From: a virus
Virus record (IMG/VR): IMGVR_UViG_3300030085_002431
Span: 38,448-102,447 of that record
Length of the DNA: 64,000 nucleotides
Direction: 5' to 3' (one strand)
Made by a program: the position numbers and the translations under genes. Of this stretch, positions 16,672 to 24,269 are shown in pieces (the first letter of the stretch is position 1; each line of letters begins with the position of its first letter). Below the pieces are notes generated by a model. The model was not told the origin of the DNA, searched no databases, and was given only the letters and a program-made list of their open reading frames with translations.

Positions 16672-18375
16672 ATGAGTACTATTGTTGCGTGTAATCGTGG
16701 GCATAACTCCGCCACGACGTTAGTTATTGATGGGGAAGTAAAGTTTTATATCGAAGAAGAACGTCTAACCAGAAGGAAGTATGATGGTGCTCCTTTGGCA
16801 GGACTATTGAAGGTATTTGATTATGTTGATGAAGTAGACCATCTTATTGTTTGTCATACGCATAGAGACGGTCCAAAACTGGACTGGACTAGGGAAGATG
16901 TATATGTTGGATTCATCCGAAAGATGATGAAAAACAAACCTTTCCAAGTTCATTATGTTGATGAAATTCACCATGAGTTACATGCTGCTTGTGCATTTAT
17001 TAACTCTGGATTTGAAACTGCTGCATGTTTAAGTGTTGATGGTGCTGGTAGTTTCCTTAAGAGTGATGCTTTTTCAGAGACAGGATATGAATTTGAAACA
17101 ATTTTCAGAGCATCATATCCATTACAATTTGAGCAAGTTTATCAACATATCGGAACTCACTCTCGTGTTGGAATGTTACGTTTGGAGGATACTGAAAATA
17201 ATTCAACTACAGTAGTAACTGAATATCCAGGTATCACAAAAGCATACGAAGCAATCACTGATTACTGCGGTTTTACTTCTATTGAAGCAGGTAAAACCAT
17301 GGGTCTTTCCCCTTATGGAAGAGAGAATCCTGATATTCCACCTTTTATTACTCATGATGGGTGGGTAGATAGGTCAGTATTTACACCAACTTTCCCTAAT
17401 GGTTCAGTGGTCAATAAAGAAAGATTTGATGCTATTAGAGAGGATTCCAATATTCATGAAAAGGGTTCATATACTCAGTTCCAAAAAGATATGGCATATA
17501 AAATTCAGAGAGAATCTGAAAAGTATATGTTTAATTTAATCAGAAAAGCACATGAGTTGACTGGTGAAACAAACTTTTGTATTGCTGGTGGATTTGGTCT
17601 AAATTGTGTTGCAAACTATAAGTATTGGAAAGAATTTCCCGATTTTAACATTTATTGTGAACCAATTTCTCATGATGGGGGAACTCCTCTTGGTGCAGCA
17701 AAAATGTTGCATCTTAGAGAGATTGATTCATATGAACCACCTGCACCTACTACTTCTATATACTATGGTCCACAATACGATCCAGCAACTTATGAGAGTG
17801 ATTTAGTTGGTCTTGATGTTAAAGATACTTCATATGATGATGTTGCAAAATTAATTCGTGAAGGTAATATCGTAACCATTTTTCAAGGCAGGTCTGAGGG
17901 TGGTCCTAGAGCACTTGGGAATCGTTCTATCCTATTTGACCCAACTATTCCTGATGGAAAAGACATTGTTAATCGTGTGAAAAGGAGAGAATTCTTTAGA
18001 CCATTTGCTTGCTCTATTAAGAAAGAAGCAGCTTGTGATTGGTTTGACCTTGCTGGTCGTGAGGAAACACCACATATGATGTATGCTGTAGATGCCCTCC
18101 CTGGTGTTGCAGAGAAAGTTCCTTCCGTCATCCATGTGGATGGAACATGTAGAATTCAAACTGTTACTCCAGAACAGAATGAGCACTACTATAATCTCAT
18201 TGATGCTTTTGAAAAATTAAGTGAAGTTCCTATTCTCTTCAATACTTCTTTCAATCTTGGTGGTGACCCTCTAGTAGAAACAATTGAAGATGCAGTAAAC
18301 ACATTAAACAAGAGTGATATTGAGTATCTTTATCTCCCAGAAATTCAAAAACTTGTATACATTCCCAACATTTGA
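16672..18375 (+). CDS. NodU/CmcH-family carbamoyltransferase, copy 1
   Basis: The protein has 567 residues, the usual family length, with site GAGGTG before ATG 16672. The N-terminal Kae1-like domain has GHNSATTLVIDG, the metal/ATP-site histidines HHELHAA (His100/101/104) and VDGAGS (Asp123). The C-terminal YrdC-like domain has FQGRSEGGPRALGNRS, FFRPFACS and FNTSFNLGGDPLVETIEDA. All key motifs are intact, so it should be active. The family moves a carbamoyl group from carbamoyl phosphate to a hydroxyl of a sugar or natural product, via carbamoyl-AMP. Here the neighbours suggest a sugar acceptor, possibly a heptose. Confidence 0.88.
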   Translation: MSTIVACNRGHNSATTLVIDGEVKFYIEEERLTRRKYDGAPLAGLLKVFDYVDEVDHLIVCHTHRDGPKLDWTREDVYVGFIRKMMKNKPFQVHYVDEIHHELHAACAFINSGFETAACLSVDGAGSFLKSDAFSETGYEFETIFRASYPLQFEQVYQHIGTHSRVGMLRLEDTENNSTTVVTEYPGITKAYEAITDYCGFTSIEAGKTMGLSPYGRENPDIPPFITHDGWVDRSVFTPTFPNGSVVNKERFDAIREDSNIHEKGSYTQFQKDMAYKIQRESEKYMFNLIRKAHELTGETNFCIAGGFGLNCVANYKYWKEFPDFNIYCEPISHDGGTPLGAAKMLHLREIDSYEPPAPTTSIYYGPQYDPATYESDLVGLDVKDTSYDDVAKLIREGNIVTIFQGRSEGGPRALGNRSILFDPTIPDGKDIVNRVKRREFFRPFACSIKKEAACDWFDLAGREETPHMMYAVDALPGVAEKVPSVIHVDGTCRIQTVTPEQNEHYYNLIDAFEKLSEVPILFNTSFNLGGDPLVETIEDAVNTLNKSDIEYLYLPEIQKLVYIPNI

Positions 18376-18387
18376 TTTTAAAAAATT

Positions 18388-20052
18388 ATGGATAACGAAA
18401 AATTCTATCAATTGACATATAATACTAGTGGAACTGCTTCTGCAGTTTTAACTAAAAATGATACTGTAGACAAGGTTTATATTGAAGAGAGATTTACAAA
18501 CATGAAGGATAATATTCCTTTAATTTGTCTCAAAGATATTGCTCATGGAAAATGCATTTCTCATATGGGAATAACATCAAACGATGATTATTCTGGAAAC
18601 GAGTGGGCAGTACTAACTAAATTCTTCTCAATTTATAGTGGAAGTACTAGTAAAGAAAACAGCCAAATTGTAACTCATCAGGAATCTCATTATCTACAAT
18701 CTCTATCTGCATCACTAAATTCTGGTTTTACAGAACCCCATGTTTTTTGCTTTACTAAACCAGGAGCACAGTCTGAGTATGGTAAACCCCATGAAAGTAT
18801 CTTTTTGATGAATCCAAAAAGAGGAGTTTGTCAACTTGCATTTCGACAAGTTTTAGGTCCAAATGTTCGAGTTAAGAGAGAAGAAGGCGTTCCAGAAGCA
18901 TATTACAACAGAAAAACATTTTCTATTTGCAATGCATTTGAATCTATTAAAGAATTTACAAATTGTTCAACACTTAAGGAGATGTATGCTGTTGGGCAGT
19001 TAGGAACTGATGATAAGATGATTCCTAGCATTCTATCCAAGTGTGGTGCTCAGACTTCTCAATTTAAATTAGATGGGAAAAAGCAAATATTCAATGAATA
19101 TGAATATATTAAGGAAGTAAGTGATGGTAAAAAGAAAAGAGATATTTCTTTAAATCTAGTATATCGAATTCAAAAGGATTATGAACGTTATTTGATTGAT
19201 GCTGTTAATGAATATTTCAGCAGCCAGACTAGAGATGTAGCATCAACGTCAAGGGAATTAATCATTACTGGAACACTTAACGATAATGTAAGAGCAAATT
19301 ACTTATTGCTAAAATCTTTAGATGATGATTTTACTCTATATGTTGATCCGATTTCTAATGAAGTTAGTAATAGTATGGGACTCGCATATGAACTTATAGG
19401 TTCTTGTGAGATGGCACCTAAAGGAGTTGATAATTTTTATCTTGGTAGAGAACTAGATCCAACTGATTACAATCTACTTGAGCAAGAAGATGAAAAAACT
19501 GTAACACCAAAAGAAGTTGCTGAGTTAATTGCAGACGGAAATGTTGTTGCTATTGCTCAGGGACGTTCTGAAATAACAGACCATGCTCTTGGAAATCGTT
19601 CTATTGTTGCAGACCCAAGAACTATTGAATCTAAACAAATCTTAAGTAGGTCTAAGTATCAACCAGATCATATTCCATGTATTACATCCGTCCTGGAAGA
19701 AAGTGCTAGTGATTGGTTTGACATGGATAAATTGAAGAGTAGTCCAGAAGCAATGTATGCAGTTGATGCTCTGGATGTTACTAAAGAACAAGCACAGGGT
19801 GCAGTCTATACCGATGGATCAACTAGAGTACAAACTGTTAATGAAGGATATAATCAGAATTACTACAATTTAATTAAAGAATTTGGTGATTTGACTGGTG
19901 TTCCAATGCTTCTTAATACGTCTCTTAATATGCATACATATCCAATGTGTGATAATATGGAAAATATTATGTCATTTATGAGATGCTCTGGAGTAAACTA
20001 TTTGTATCTTCCAGAAACTGGAAAACTATTGTTTGTGCCTACTGATTCTTAA
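18388..20052 (+). CDS. Degenerate NodU-family carbamoyltransferase, copy 2
   Basis: The protein has 554 residues, is full length and has no internal stop, but key motifs have decayed. The N-terminal H-(D/N)-(A/S) motif is replaced by NTSGTASA. The two histidines survive (HQESHYLQS, His97/101), but the DGAGS aspartate is lost (CFTKPGAQS at 121-129). The glycine-rich phosphate loop reads GRSEITDHALGNRS instead of GRSEGGPRALGNRS, and RPFA becomes IPCI. The C-terminal LLNTSLNMHTYP keeps the family fold. It lies between two intact paralogues, 12 and 2 bases from them. It is probably a non-catalytic paralogue, perhaps a subunit that binds or regulates the active copies, or an enzyme under drift. 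Confidence 0.75.
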   Translation: MDNEKFYQLTYNTSGTASAVLTKNDTVDKVYIEERFTNMKDNIPLICLKDIAHGKCISHMGITSNDDYSGNEWAVLTKFFSIYSGSTSKENSQIVTHQESHYLQSLSASLNSGFTEPHVFCFTKPGAQSEYGKPHESIFLMNPKRGVCQLAFRQVLGPNVRVKREEGVPEAYYNRKTFSICNAFESIKEFTNCSTLKEMYAVGQLGTDDKMIPSILSKCGAQTSQFKLDGKKQIFNEYEYIKEVSDGKKKRDISLNLVYRIQKDYERYLIDAVNEYFSSQTRDVASTSRELIITGTLNDNVRANYLLLKSLDDDFTLYVDPISNEVSNSMGLAYELIGSCEMAPKGVDNFYLGRELDPTDYNLLEQEDEKTVTPKEVAELIADGNVVAIAQGRSEITDHALGNRSIVADPRTIESKQILSRSKYQPDHIPCITSVLEESASDWFDMDKLKSSPEAMYAVDALDVTKEQAQGAVYTDGSTRVQTVNEGYNQNYYNLIKEFGDLTGVPMLLNTSLNMHTYPMCDNMENIMSFMRCSGVNYLYLPETGKLLFVPTDS

Positions 20053-20054
20053 TA

Positions 20055-21677
20055 ATGTATATCTTATCCATACATGAATCTCATGATGCAAGTATGGCTC
20101 TTATTAAAGATGGGGAGGTTTTAATTAACCTCTCCCATGAAAGATTAAGTCATATAAAGCATGATAGGAGAATTAATTTATTTGCTTCAAAAATAAAACA
20201 GTATACAAATTATGTTGATAAGGTTGTTGTAAGTTGTCTTCATAATTCTATAAAAGAAGTTGATTTTCCACTTTATGCAAACTATTGTGGAATTGATTTT
20301 GGTGAGATAGTTGACTATTCTCCGTTTCATCACATATCACATTCATATTTGGCATTCAAACATTCAAATTTTGAGAATGCTATTAGTGTTGTTCTTGATG
20401 GTGCAGGTTCTGAAAAACCAGAAGTACAGTATCATGGTGTTGCACTCAAAGAATGCGAGTCCGCCTATCAAATAAATCCACATATGACTGCTTGCATTTA
20501 TAAATCATATGTTGGTCAAAGATCTGAAAATTTTGAATTTCCATATGAAGTTGGTGGAATTGACAGAAGAATTGGTATTGGAATGGCATATAGTGGAATC
20601 ACAGAGGCTCTTGGATATGGAGAAAATGAAGATGGTAAGACTATGGGATTATCTGCATATGCATCAGAAGAGCAAATAAATTCTATTCCAAAATTGGTAG
20701 AGTTAAGTCATGGTGCTGATGGAAATAAATTTAAGTTATTTCGTGGTGGTGTTTTAGGATATTGTTCAGCACTTATTGATATACCAAAAGAATTACATGT
20801 TGAATATGCTGGAAGAATTCAAAGGGACTTTGAGGAGTATGTTATTCAGTTAGTTCATGGTATTGTTCAAAAAACAGGGTGTAGGAATATTGTTTTATCT
20901 GGTGGTTGTTTCCTTAATTGTGTAGCAAATTTTAAACTAAGAAAATCACTACCCCCCGAATTTAATATATTTGTCGAACCAATGTCTGGTGATGATGGTA
21001 TTGCACTAGCTAATGCTTTCATGGTTGATGATATGATCAACCCAAAGAATAGAAAACTGAATACATTATATCTTGGTAGTCAGTTGGAATATGAGTATAC
21101 TTTAAGTGATGGAGAGTCTGAAGTAGTAACTACACCAAAAGAAGTAGCACAATTAATTTCTGAAGGAAATTGTATTGCTATTGCTCAGGGACGTTCTGAG
21201 AGTGGTCCTAGAGCATTGGGTAATCGATCTATATTGTTTGACCCAAGAGATAAAGATGGTAAGGATAAGGTAAATAAAATTAAAAAGAGAGAATACTTCA
21301 GACCCTTTGCTGCTACAGTTCTTCATGAGAATAGTCAACAGTGGTTTGACATGGATAGTCTTGATGAAAGTCCATACATGACTTATGCTGTAGATGTACT
21401 ACCAGACAAATCTAAGACAATACCTGCTGTAACACATGTCAATAATACATGTAGAATACAAACTCTTAAACAGGAACAAAATAAAAACTATTACGAATTA
21501 ATAAATGAGTTTTATAAGTTGACAGATGTTCCTATGGTATTAAACACTTCATTCAATCTTGCTGGTGATACTATGGTTGAAACAATAGAGGATGCTTTAA
21601 AAACACTAAGACTTAGTGAATTGGAGTATCTTTACTTACCAGAAACTAAAAAACTTATTCATGTCCCCAACAAATGA
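20055..21677 (+). CDS. NodU/CmcH-family carbamoyltransferase, copy 3
   Basis: The protein has 540 residues. Motifs are intact: IHESHDASMALI (residues 6-17), FHHISHSYLAF (His92/93/96), VLDGAGS (Asp115), LSGGCFLNCVANFK, AQGRSESGPRALGNRSIL, YFRPFAATV and LNTSFNLAGDTMVETIEDA. The start is ATG 20055, two bases after the previous stop. The stop overlaps the adenylyltransferase start (ATGAA at 21674). It is as well preserved as copy 1 but clearly different in sequence, so the two may carbamoylate different positions or substrates. Confidence 0.88.
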   Translation: MYILSIHESHDASMALIKDGEVLINLSHERLSHIKHDRRINLFASKIKQYTNYVDKVVVSCLHNSIKEVDFPLYANYCGIDFGEIVDYSPFHHISHSYLAFKHSNFENAISVVLDGAGSEKPEVQYHGVALKECESAYQINPHMTACIYKSYVGQRSENFEFPYEVGGIDRRIGIGMAYSGITEALGYGENEDGKTMGLSAYASEEQINSIPKLVELSHGADGNKFKLFRGGVLGYCSALIDIPKELHVEYAGRIQRDFEEYVIQLVHGIVQKTGCRNIVLSGGCFLNCVANFKLRKSLPPEFNIFVEPMSGDDGIALANAFMVDDMINPKNRKLNTLYLGSQLEYEYTLSDGESEVVTTPKEVAQLISEGNCIAIAQGRSESGPRALGNRSILFDPRDKDGKDKVNKIKKREYFRPFAATVLHENSQQWFDMDSLDESPYMTYAVDVLPDKSKTIPAVTHVNNTCRIQTLKQEQNKNYYELINEFYKLTDVPMVLNTSFNLAGDTMVETIEDALKTLRLSELEYLYLPETKKLIHVPNK

Positions 21678-22072
21678 AAATATCTTTTGTCAATGGTTGT
21701 TTTGATGTATTACATCCAGGACACGTTGAACTTTTAAATTATGCTAGTTCTTTTGGTGATTACTTAATTGTTGCTATTGACTCAGATAGAAAAGTGGCAG
21801 AGATGAAAGGTCCAGACAGACCGATATTCTCTCAATCTGATAGGGCATATATGCTAAAAGAAATAAGATGTGTTGATGTAGTACATATTTTTGATACTAG
21901 ACAAGAACTAGAGTCTTTGCTAGATTCATTGAGACCTGATACAATGGTCGTAGGTTCAGACTGGAAAGGAAAAGAAGTAGTAGGTTCACAGTATGCCAAA
22001 TCAGTCAAATTCTTCGACAGAATCGGAGACTACTCAACAACAAAAACAATTCAAGGTTCTTCTTATCGGTGA
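21674..22072 (+). CDS. hldC: D-glycero-beta-D-manno-heptose-1-phosphate adenylyltransferase
   Basis: The protein has 132 residues and is a stand-alone cytidylyltransferase-fold enzyme. FVNGCFDVLHPGHVELL carries the HxGH signature (His14, His17). DRKVAEMKGPDRPIF, AYMLKEIRCVDVVHIF and the terminal DYSTTKTIQ match the adenylyltransferase half of E. coli HldE and the separate HldC proteins. The reaction is heptose-1-phosphate plus ATP to ADP-D,D-heptose. It overlaps copy 3 of the carbamoyltransferase by 4 bases and the kinase gene by 80 bases. Substrate choice is inferred from the STTK ending and from the kinase and epimerase neighbours; a related nucleotidyltransferase is the alternative. Confidence 0.8.
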   Translation: MKISFVNGCFDVLHPGHVELLNYASSFGDYLIVAIDSDRKVAEMKGPDRPIFSQSDRAYMLKEIRCVDVVHIFDTRQELESLLDSLRPDTMVVGSDWKGKEVVGSQYAKSVKFFDRIGDYSTTKTIQGSSYR

Positions 22073-22790
22073 TAGTTGCGAAGACGAGTACATTTATGGT
22101 ACTTGTAAACGTATAAGTCCAGAAGCACCAGTTCCTATTATGGACTATTCCAGACTGGAAACAAAATCTGGAATGGCAGGTAACGTATGTTTGAACTTAC
22201 AGTCATTTGAAATGGACATAACGTTCTTAACTAACTCTGAGAAATTGGTTAAGACACGATTTATTGATGAAAAGTCAAATCAGCAAATTCTTAGAGTTGA
22301 TAATGAAGAGACTGTAAAACCGTTATTACTTCCAATTAGCACCGAAGGTTTTGATGCAGTTGTAATTTCAGATTATAACAAAGGATATCTAAGTTATTCT
22401 AAAATTGAAGAAATAGTTTCTGGTTCCACATGCCCAGTGTTTATTGACAGTAAAAAAAGATTTTTACCTAACAAAGAAAATTGTTTTGTAAAAATAAATG
22501 ACTTAGAGTATAGTCAATTGGATGAAAAGTGTCATATTGATAACTTAATTGTCACTAAGGGTGCTGAGGGATGTTATTATAGAAATACTTTGTATCCAGC
22601 ACAGAAAGTAAATGTTTATGATGTTGTCGGTGCAGGAGATACCTTTTTGGCAGCACTAGTTTTTAGTTATCTTGCTAGAGGTGATATGAGTGAATCAATT
22701 CGTTTTGCAAATAAAGCAGCAGCAGTTGTTGTTGGTCAACCAGGTACATATGTTTTACAGGAGGAAGATATAAATGAGATATGTAGTTGA
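21993..22790 (+). CDS. hldA: D-glycero-beta-D-manno-heptose-7-phosphate kinase (PfkB family)
   Basis: The protein has 265 residues. RISPEAPVPIMDYSRLETKSG (from 40) is the hallmark of the HldE/HldA kinase. VVISDYNKGYLS, FIDSKKRF, LIVTKGAEG and the GAGD motif with catalytic Asp216 (DVVGAGDTFLAAL) complete a PfkB kinase. It is shorter than the E. coli kinase domain (~318 residues); about 25 residues are missing after the first glycine-rich region. The only ATG that keeps the first beta strand (KVLLIGDS) is 21993, which puts the start 80 bases inside hldC. Its Gln/Ser/Thr-rich first 19 residues come from the same DNA read in another frame. The step is phosphorylation of heptose-7-phosphate at C1. 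Confidence 0.82.
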   Translation: MPNQSNSSTESETTQQQKQFKVLLIGDSCEDEYIYGTCKRISPEAPVPIMDYSRLETKSGMAGNVCLNLQSFEMDITFLTNSEKLVKTRFIDEKSNQQILRVDNEETVKPLLLPISTEGFDAVVISDYNKGYLSYSKIEEIVSGSTCPVFIDSKKRFLPNKENCFVKINDLEYSQLDEKCHIDNLIVTKGAEGCYYRNTLYPAQKVNVYDVVGAGDTFLAALVFSYLARGDMSESIRFANKAAAVVVGQPGTYVLQEEDINEICS

Positions 22791-23103
22791 TATTGATGCA
22801 ACCATTTGTACCCCAGGTACATGTGAAGCATGTAGATATGAAGGTTCCACACCAATTCAAGATAGGATTGATAAAATAAATAAGTTGTATGATGATGGGC
22901 ATATCATCAAATACTTTACTGCCCGAGGCATGGGAAGGTATAATGATGATGCGGAAAAGGCACGGGAAAAATTTTACGGACTAACCAAAATGCAATTAGA
23001 TATTTGGGGATGTAAGTATCATGAACTTATTCTCGGAAAACCATCAGCAGACTATTACATAGATGACAAAGCTGTAAATTCAGATGACTTCTTCAAGACC
23101 TAG
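22774..23103 (+). CDS. Small HAD-superfamily phosphatase-like protein
   Basis: The protein has 109 residues with site AGGAGGA before ATG 22774, overlapping hldA by 17 bases. VVDIDATIC holds the HAD nucleophile motif DxDxT (Asp6, Asp8, Thr10), and YYIDDKAVN holds the acidic motif IV. KYFTARGMGRY resembles motif II of capsule-type HAD phosphatases. It belongs to the short HAD proteins found in capsule and LPS clusters, roughly half the size of GmhB. In the ADP-heptose pathway a phosphatase must remove the C7 phosphate between HldA and HldC, and this is the only candidate here. That assignment is an inference. Confidence 0.7.
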   Translation: MRYVVDIDATICTPGTCEACRYEGSTPIQDRIDKINKLYDDGHIIKYFTARGMGRYNDDAEKAREKFYGLTKMQLDIWGCKYHELILGKPSADYYIDDKAVNSDDFFKT

Positions 23104-23464
23104 AGCAGGACAGGACATCAAATTCGTACCTAAGGGGTGGGGATTTGAAAAATGGATTGTAAACTGTGAGCAATACTGCGGAAAACTTTTGTATATTGCT
23201 AAGGGAAAAAAGTGTTCATGGCACTACCACAATAAAAAAGATGAAGTTTTTTATGTTCAAAGTGGTAAGATTAAAATTAAGTATGGTTGGTCAGACAATC
23301 AAGAATTAGGTTCCATAGCAATTTTGGAACGTGGTGATAAGTTTCACGTTCCAATTGGTATGAGACATCAGATGTATGGTATGGAAGACACCGAACTGTT
23401 TGAGTTCAGTACAGAGCACTTTGACTCTGATAGTATTCGTGTCATCCCAGGAGATACTCTTTGA
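23084..23464 (+). CDS. Cupin-fold protein, probable sugar enzyme
   Basis: The protein has 126 residues in a single cupin. CSWHYHNKKDEVFYVQSGKI (44-63) gives His47, His49 and Glu54, and VPIGMRHQM gives His95, together the usual metal site. Such small cupins occur with sugar-nucleotide genes as mannose-6-phosphate-isomerase-like or epimerase-like enzymes. The start ATG 23084 overlaps the HAD gene by 20 bases. The 3' end overlaps the convergent hldD by 23 bases. Function within a heptose pathway is not established; an isomerase or epimerase step is possible, as GmhA is not otherwise visible. Confidence 0.7.
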   Translation: MTSSRPRAGQDIKFVPKGWGFEKWIVNCEQYCGKLLYIAKGKKCSWHYHNKKDEVFYVQSGKIKIKYGWSDNQELGSIAILERGDKFHVPIGMRHQMYGMEDTELFEFSTEHFDSDSIRVIPGDTL

Positions 23465-24233
23465 CAGTTTTAAACTTACGGTTGCCCCATTCTTTTTGGG
23501 CACAAGTATAAATTTGATATTTACCTTTTAAATGGTCGGGGAATGGAATGTATTCTATATCTCCACCATATTTTTTTATGCAGCATTCCGCTACGTGCTG
23601 GAAACTTACTGGGGCACTAGTTCCAAGGTCATAGATTCCTGAACCTTTTTTATTATCCAGGACAACTTTAACAATGTCATCAACACAAATAAAGTCCCTT
23701 AGGAAGTCTTGAGAACCTTCAAATAATTTTAGTTTTCCAGTCTCTTCTATTTCTTTAGCAAATTTACTTACTGGACTTGCTTGGTTTCCTTTATCATTCT
23801 CACCATCACCATAGACATTGAAGTAACGGAATCCTTGAATTAATGGAAATCTATCCATATTATCTTGAACCCAATAATCTGTTGTTACTTTGGATAATGC
23901 GTAGTAATTGAGTGGGTTGATAATTCCTTGTTCATTACCATAAACAGAAGCAGATGAAGCATACTTAACTGGAATTTCATGTTTTGCTGCTTGCTCAAAC
24001 AACCACTCACTAAATTCAATATTGAATGTAAATATTTGCTTTAAGTTTGTATTTGTAGTAGAGGACATGGCACCTTGGTGGATAATGCATTCTACTTCTT
24101 TCCACCTATAGAAATTTTTTCTCCAATGCCAACTATTGTTCTTCTCTACTTCTATTACTTCTTTACCTTTTTTCTTTAGGGCGGCAAGAAATTTCTTTCC
24201 AATGAATCCCTTAGAACCAGTTAATATAATCAT
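23442..24233 (-). CDS. hldD: ADP-L-glycero-D-manno-heptose-6-epimerase
   Basis: The protein has 263 residues and is an extended short-chain dehydrogenase. It has GSKGFIG (Gly6, Gly9, Gly12) for NADP and IIHQGAMSSTTNTN, the HldD signature. It also has YASSASVYG, the catalytic Tyr111-x3-Lys115 (YALSK), RYFNVYGDGENDKGNQASP (E. coli RYFNVYGPREGHKGSMAS) and a late YQIYT. It converts ADP-D,D- to ADP-L,D-heptose. At 263 residues it is ~45 shorter than E. coli HldD. It is the only minus-strand gene in the window and converges on the cupin gene. Its start is 37 bases from the divergent fibre gene at 24270. Confidence 0.88.
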   Translation of the reverse strand: MIILTGSKGFIGKKFLAALKKKGKEVIEVEKNNSWHWRKNFYRWKEVECIIHQGAMSSTTNTNLKQIFTFNIEFSEWLFEQAAKHEIPVKYASSASVYGNEQGIINPLNYYALSKVTTDYWVQDNMDRFPLIQGFRYFNVYGDGENDKGNQASPVSKFAKEIEETGKLKLFEGSQDFLRDFICVDDIVKVVLDNKKGSGIYDLGTSAPVSFQHVAECCIKKYGGDIEYIPFPDHLKGKYQIYTCAQKEWGNRKFKTVKEYLLG

Positions 24234-24240
24234 ATAAATA
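24234..24240 (+). promoter_or_regulatory. Late promoter motif ATAAATA between divergent genes
   Basis: It directly abuts the start codon of the minus-strand hldD and points at the fibre gene at 24270 (29 bases away). I see no matching late motif reading toward hldD. Confidence 0.6.
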
Positions 24241-24269
24241 CTAAAAATAGCTGTATATTGGGGTATAAA

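Noticed and set aside
18388-20052. The middle carbamoyltransferase as a pseudogene
   Set aside because: The frame is intact at normal length with tight spacing to both neighbours. Loss of motifs points to a changed role rather than a broken gene, so it is annotated as CDS.
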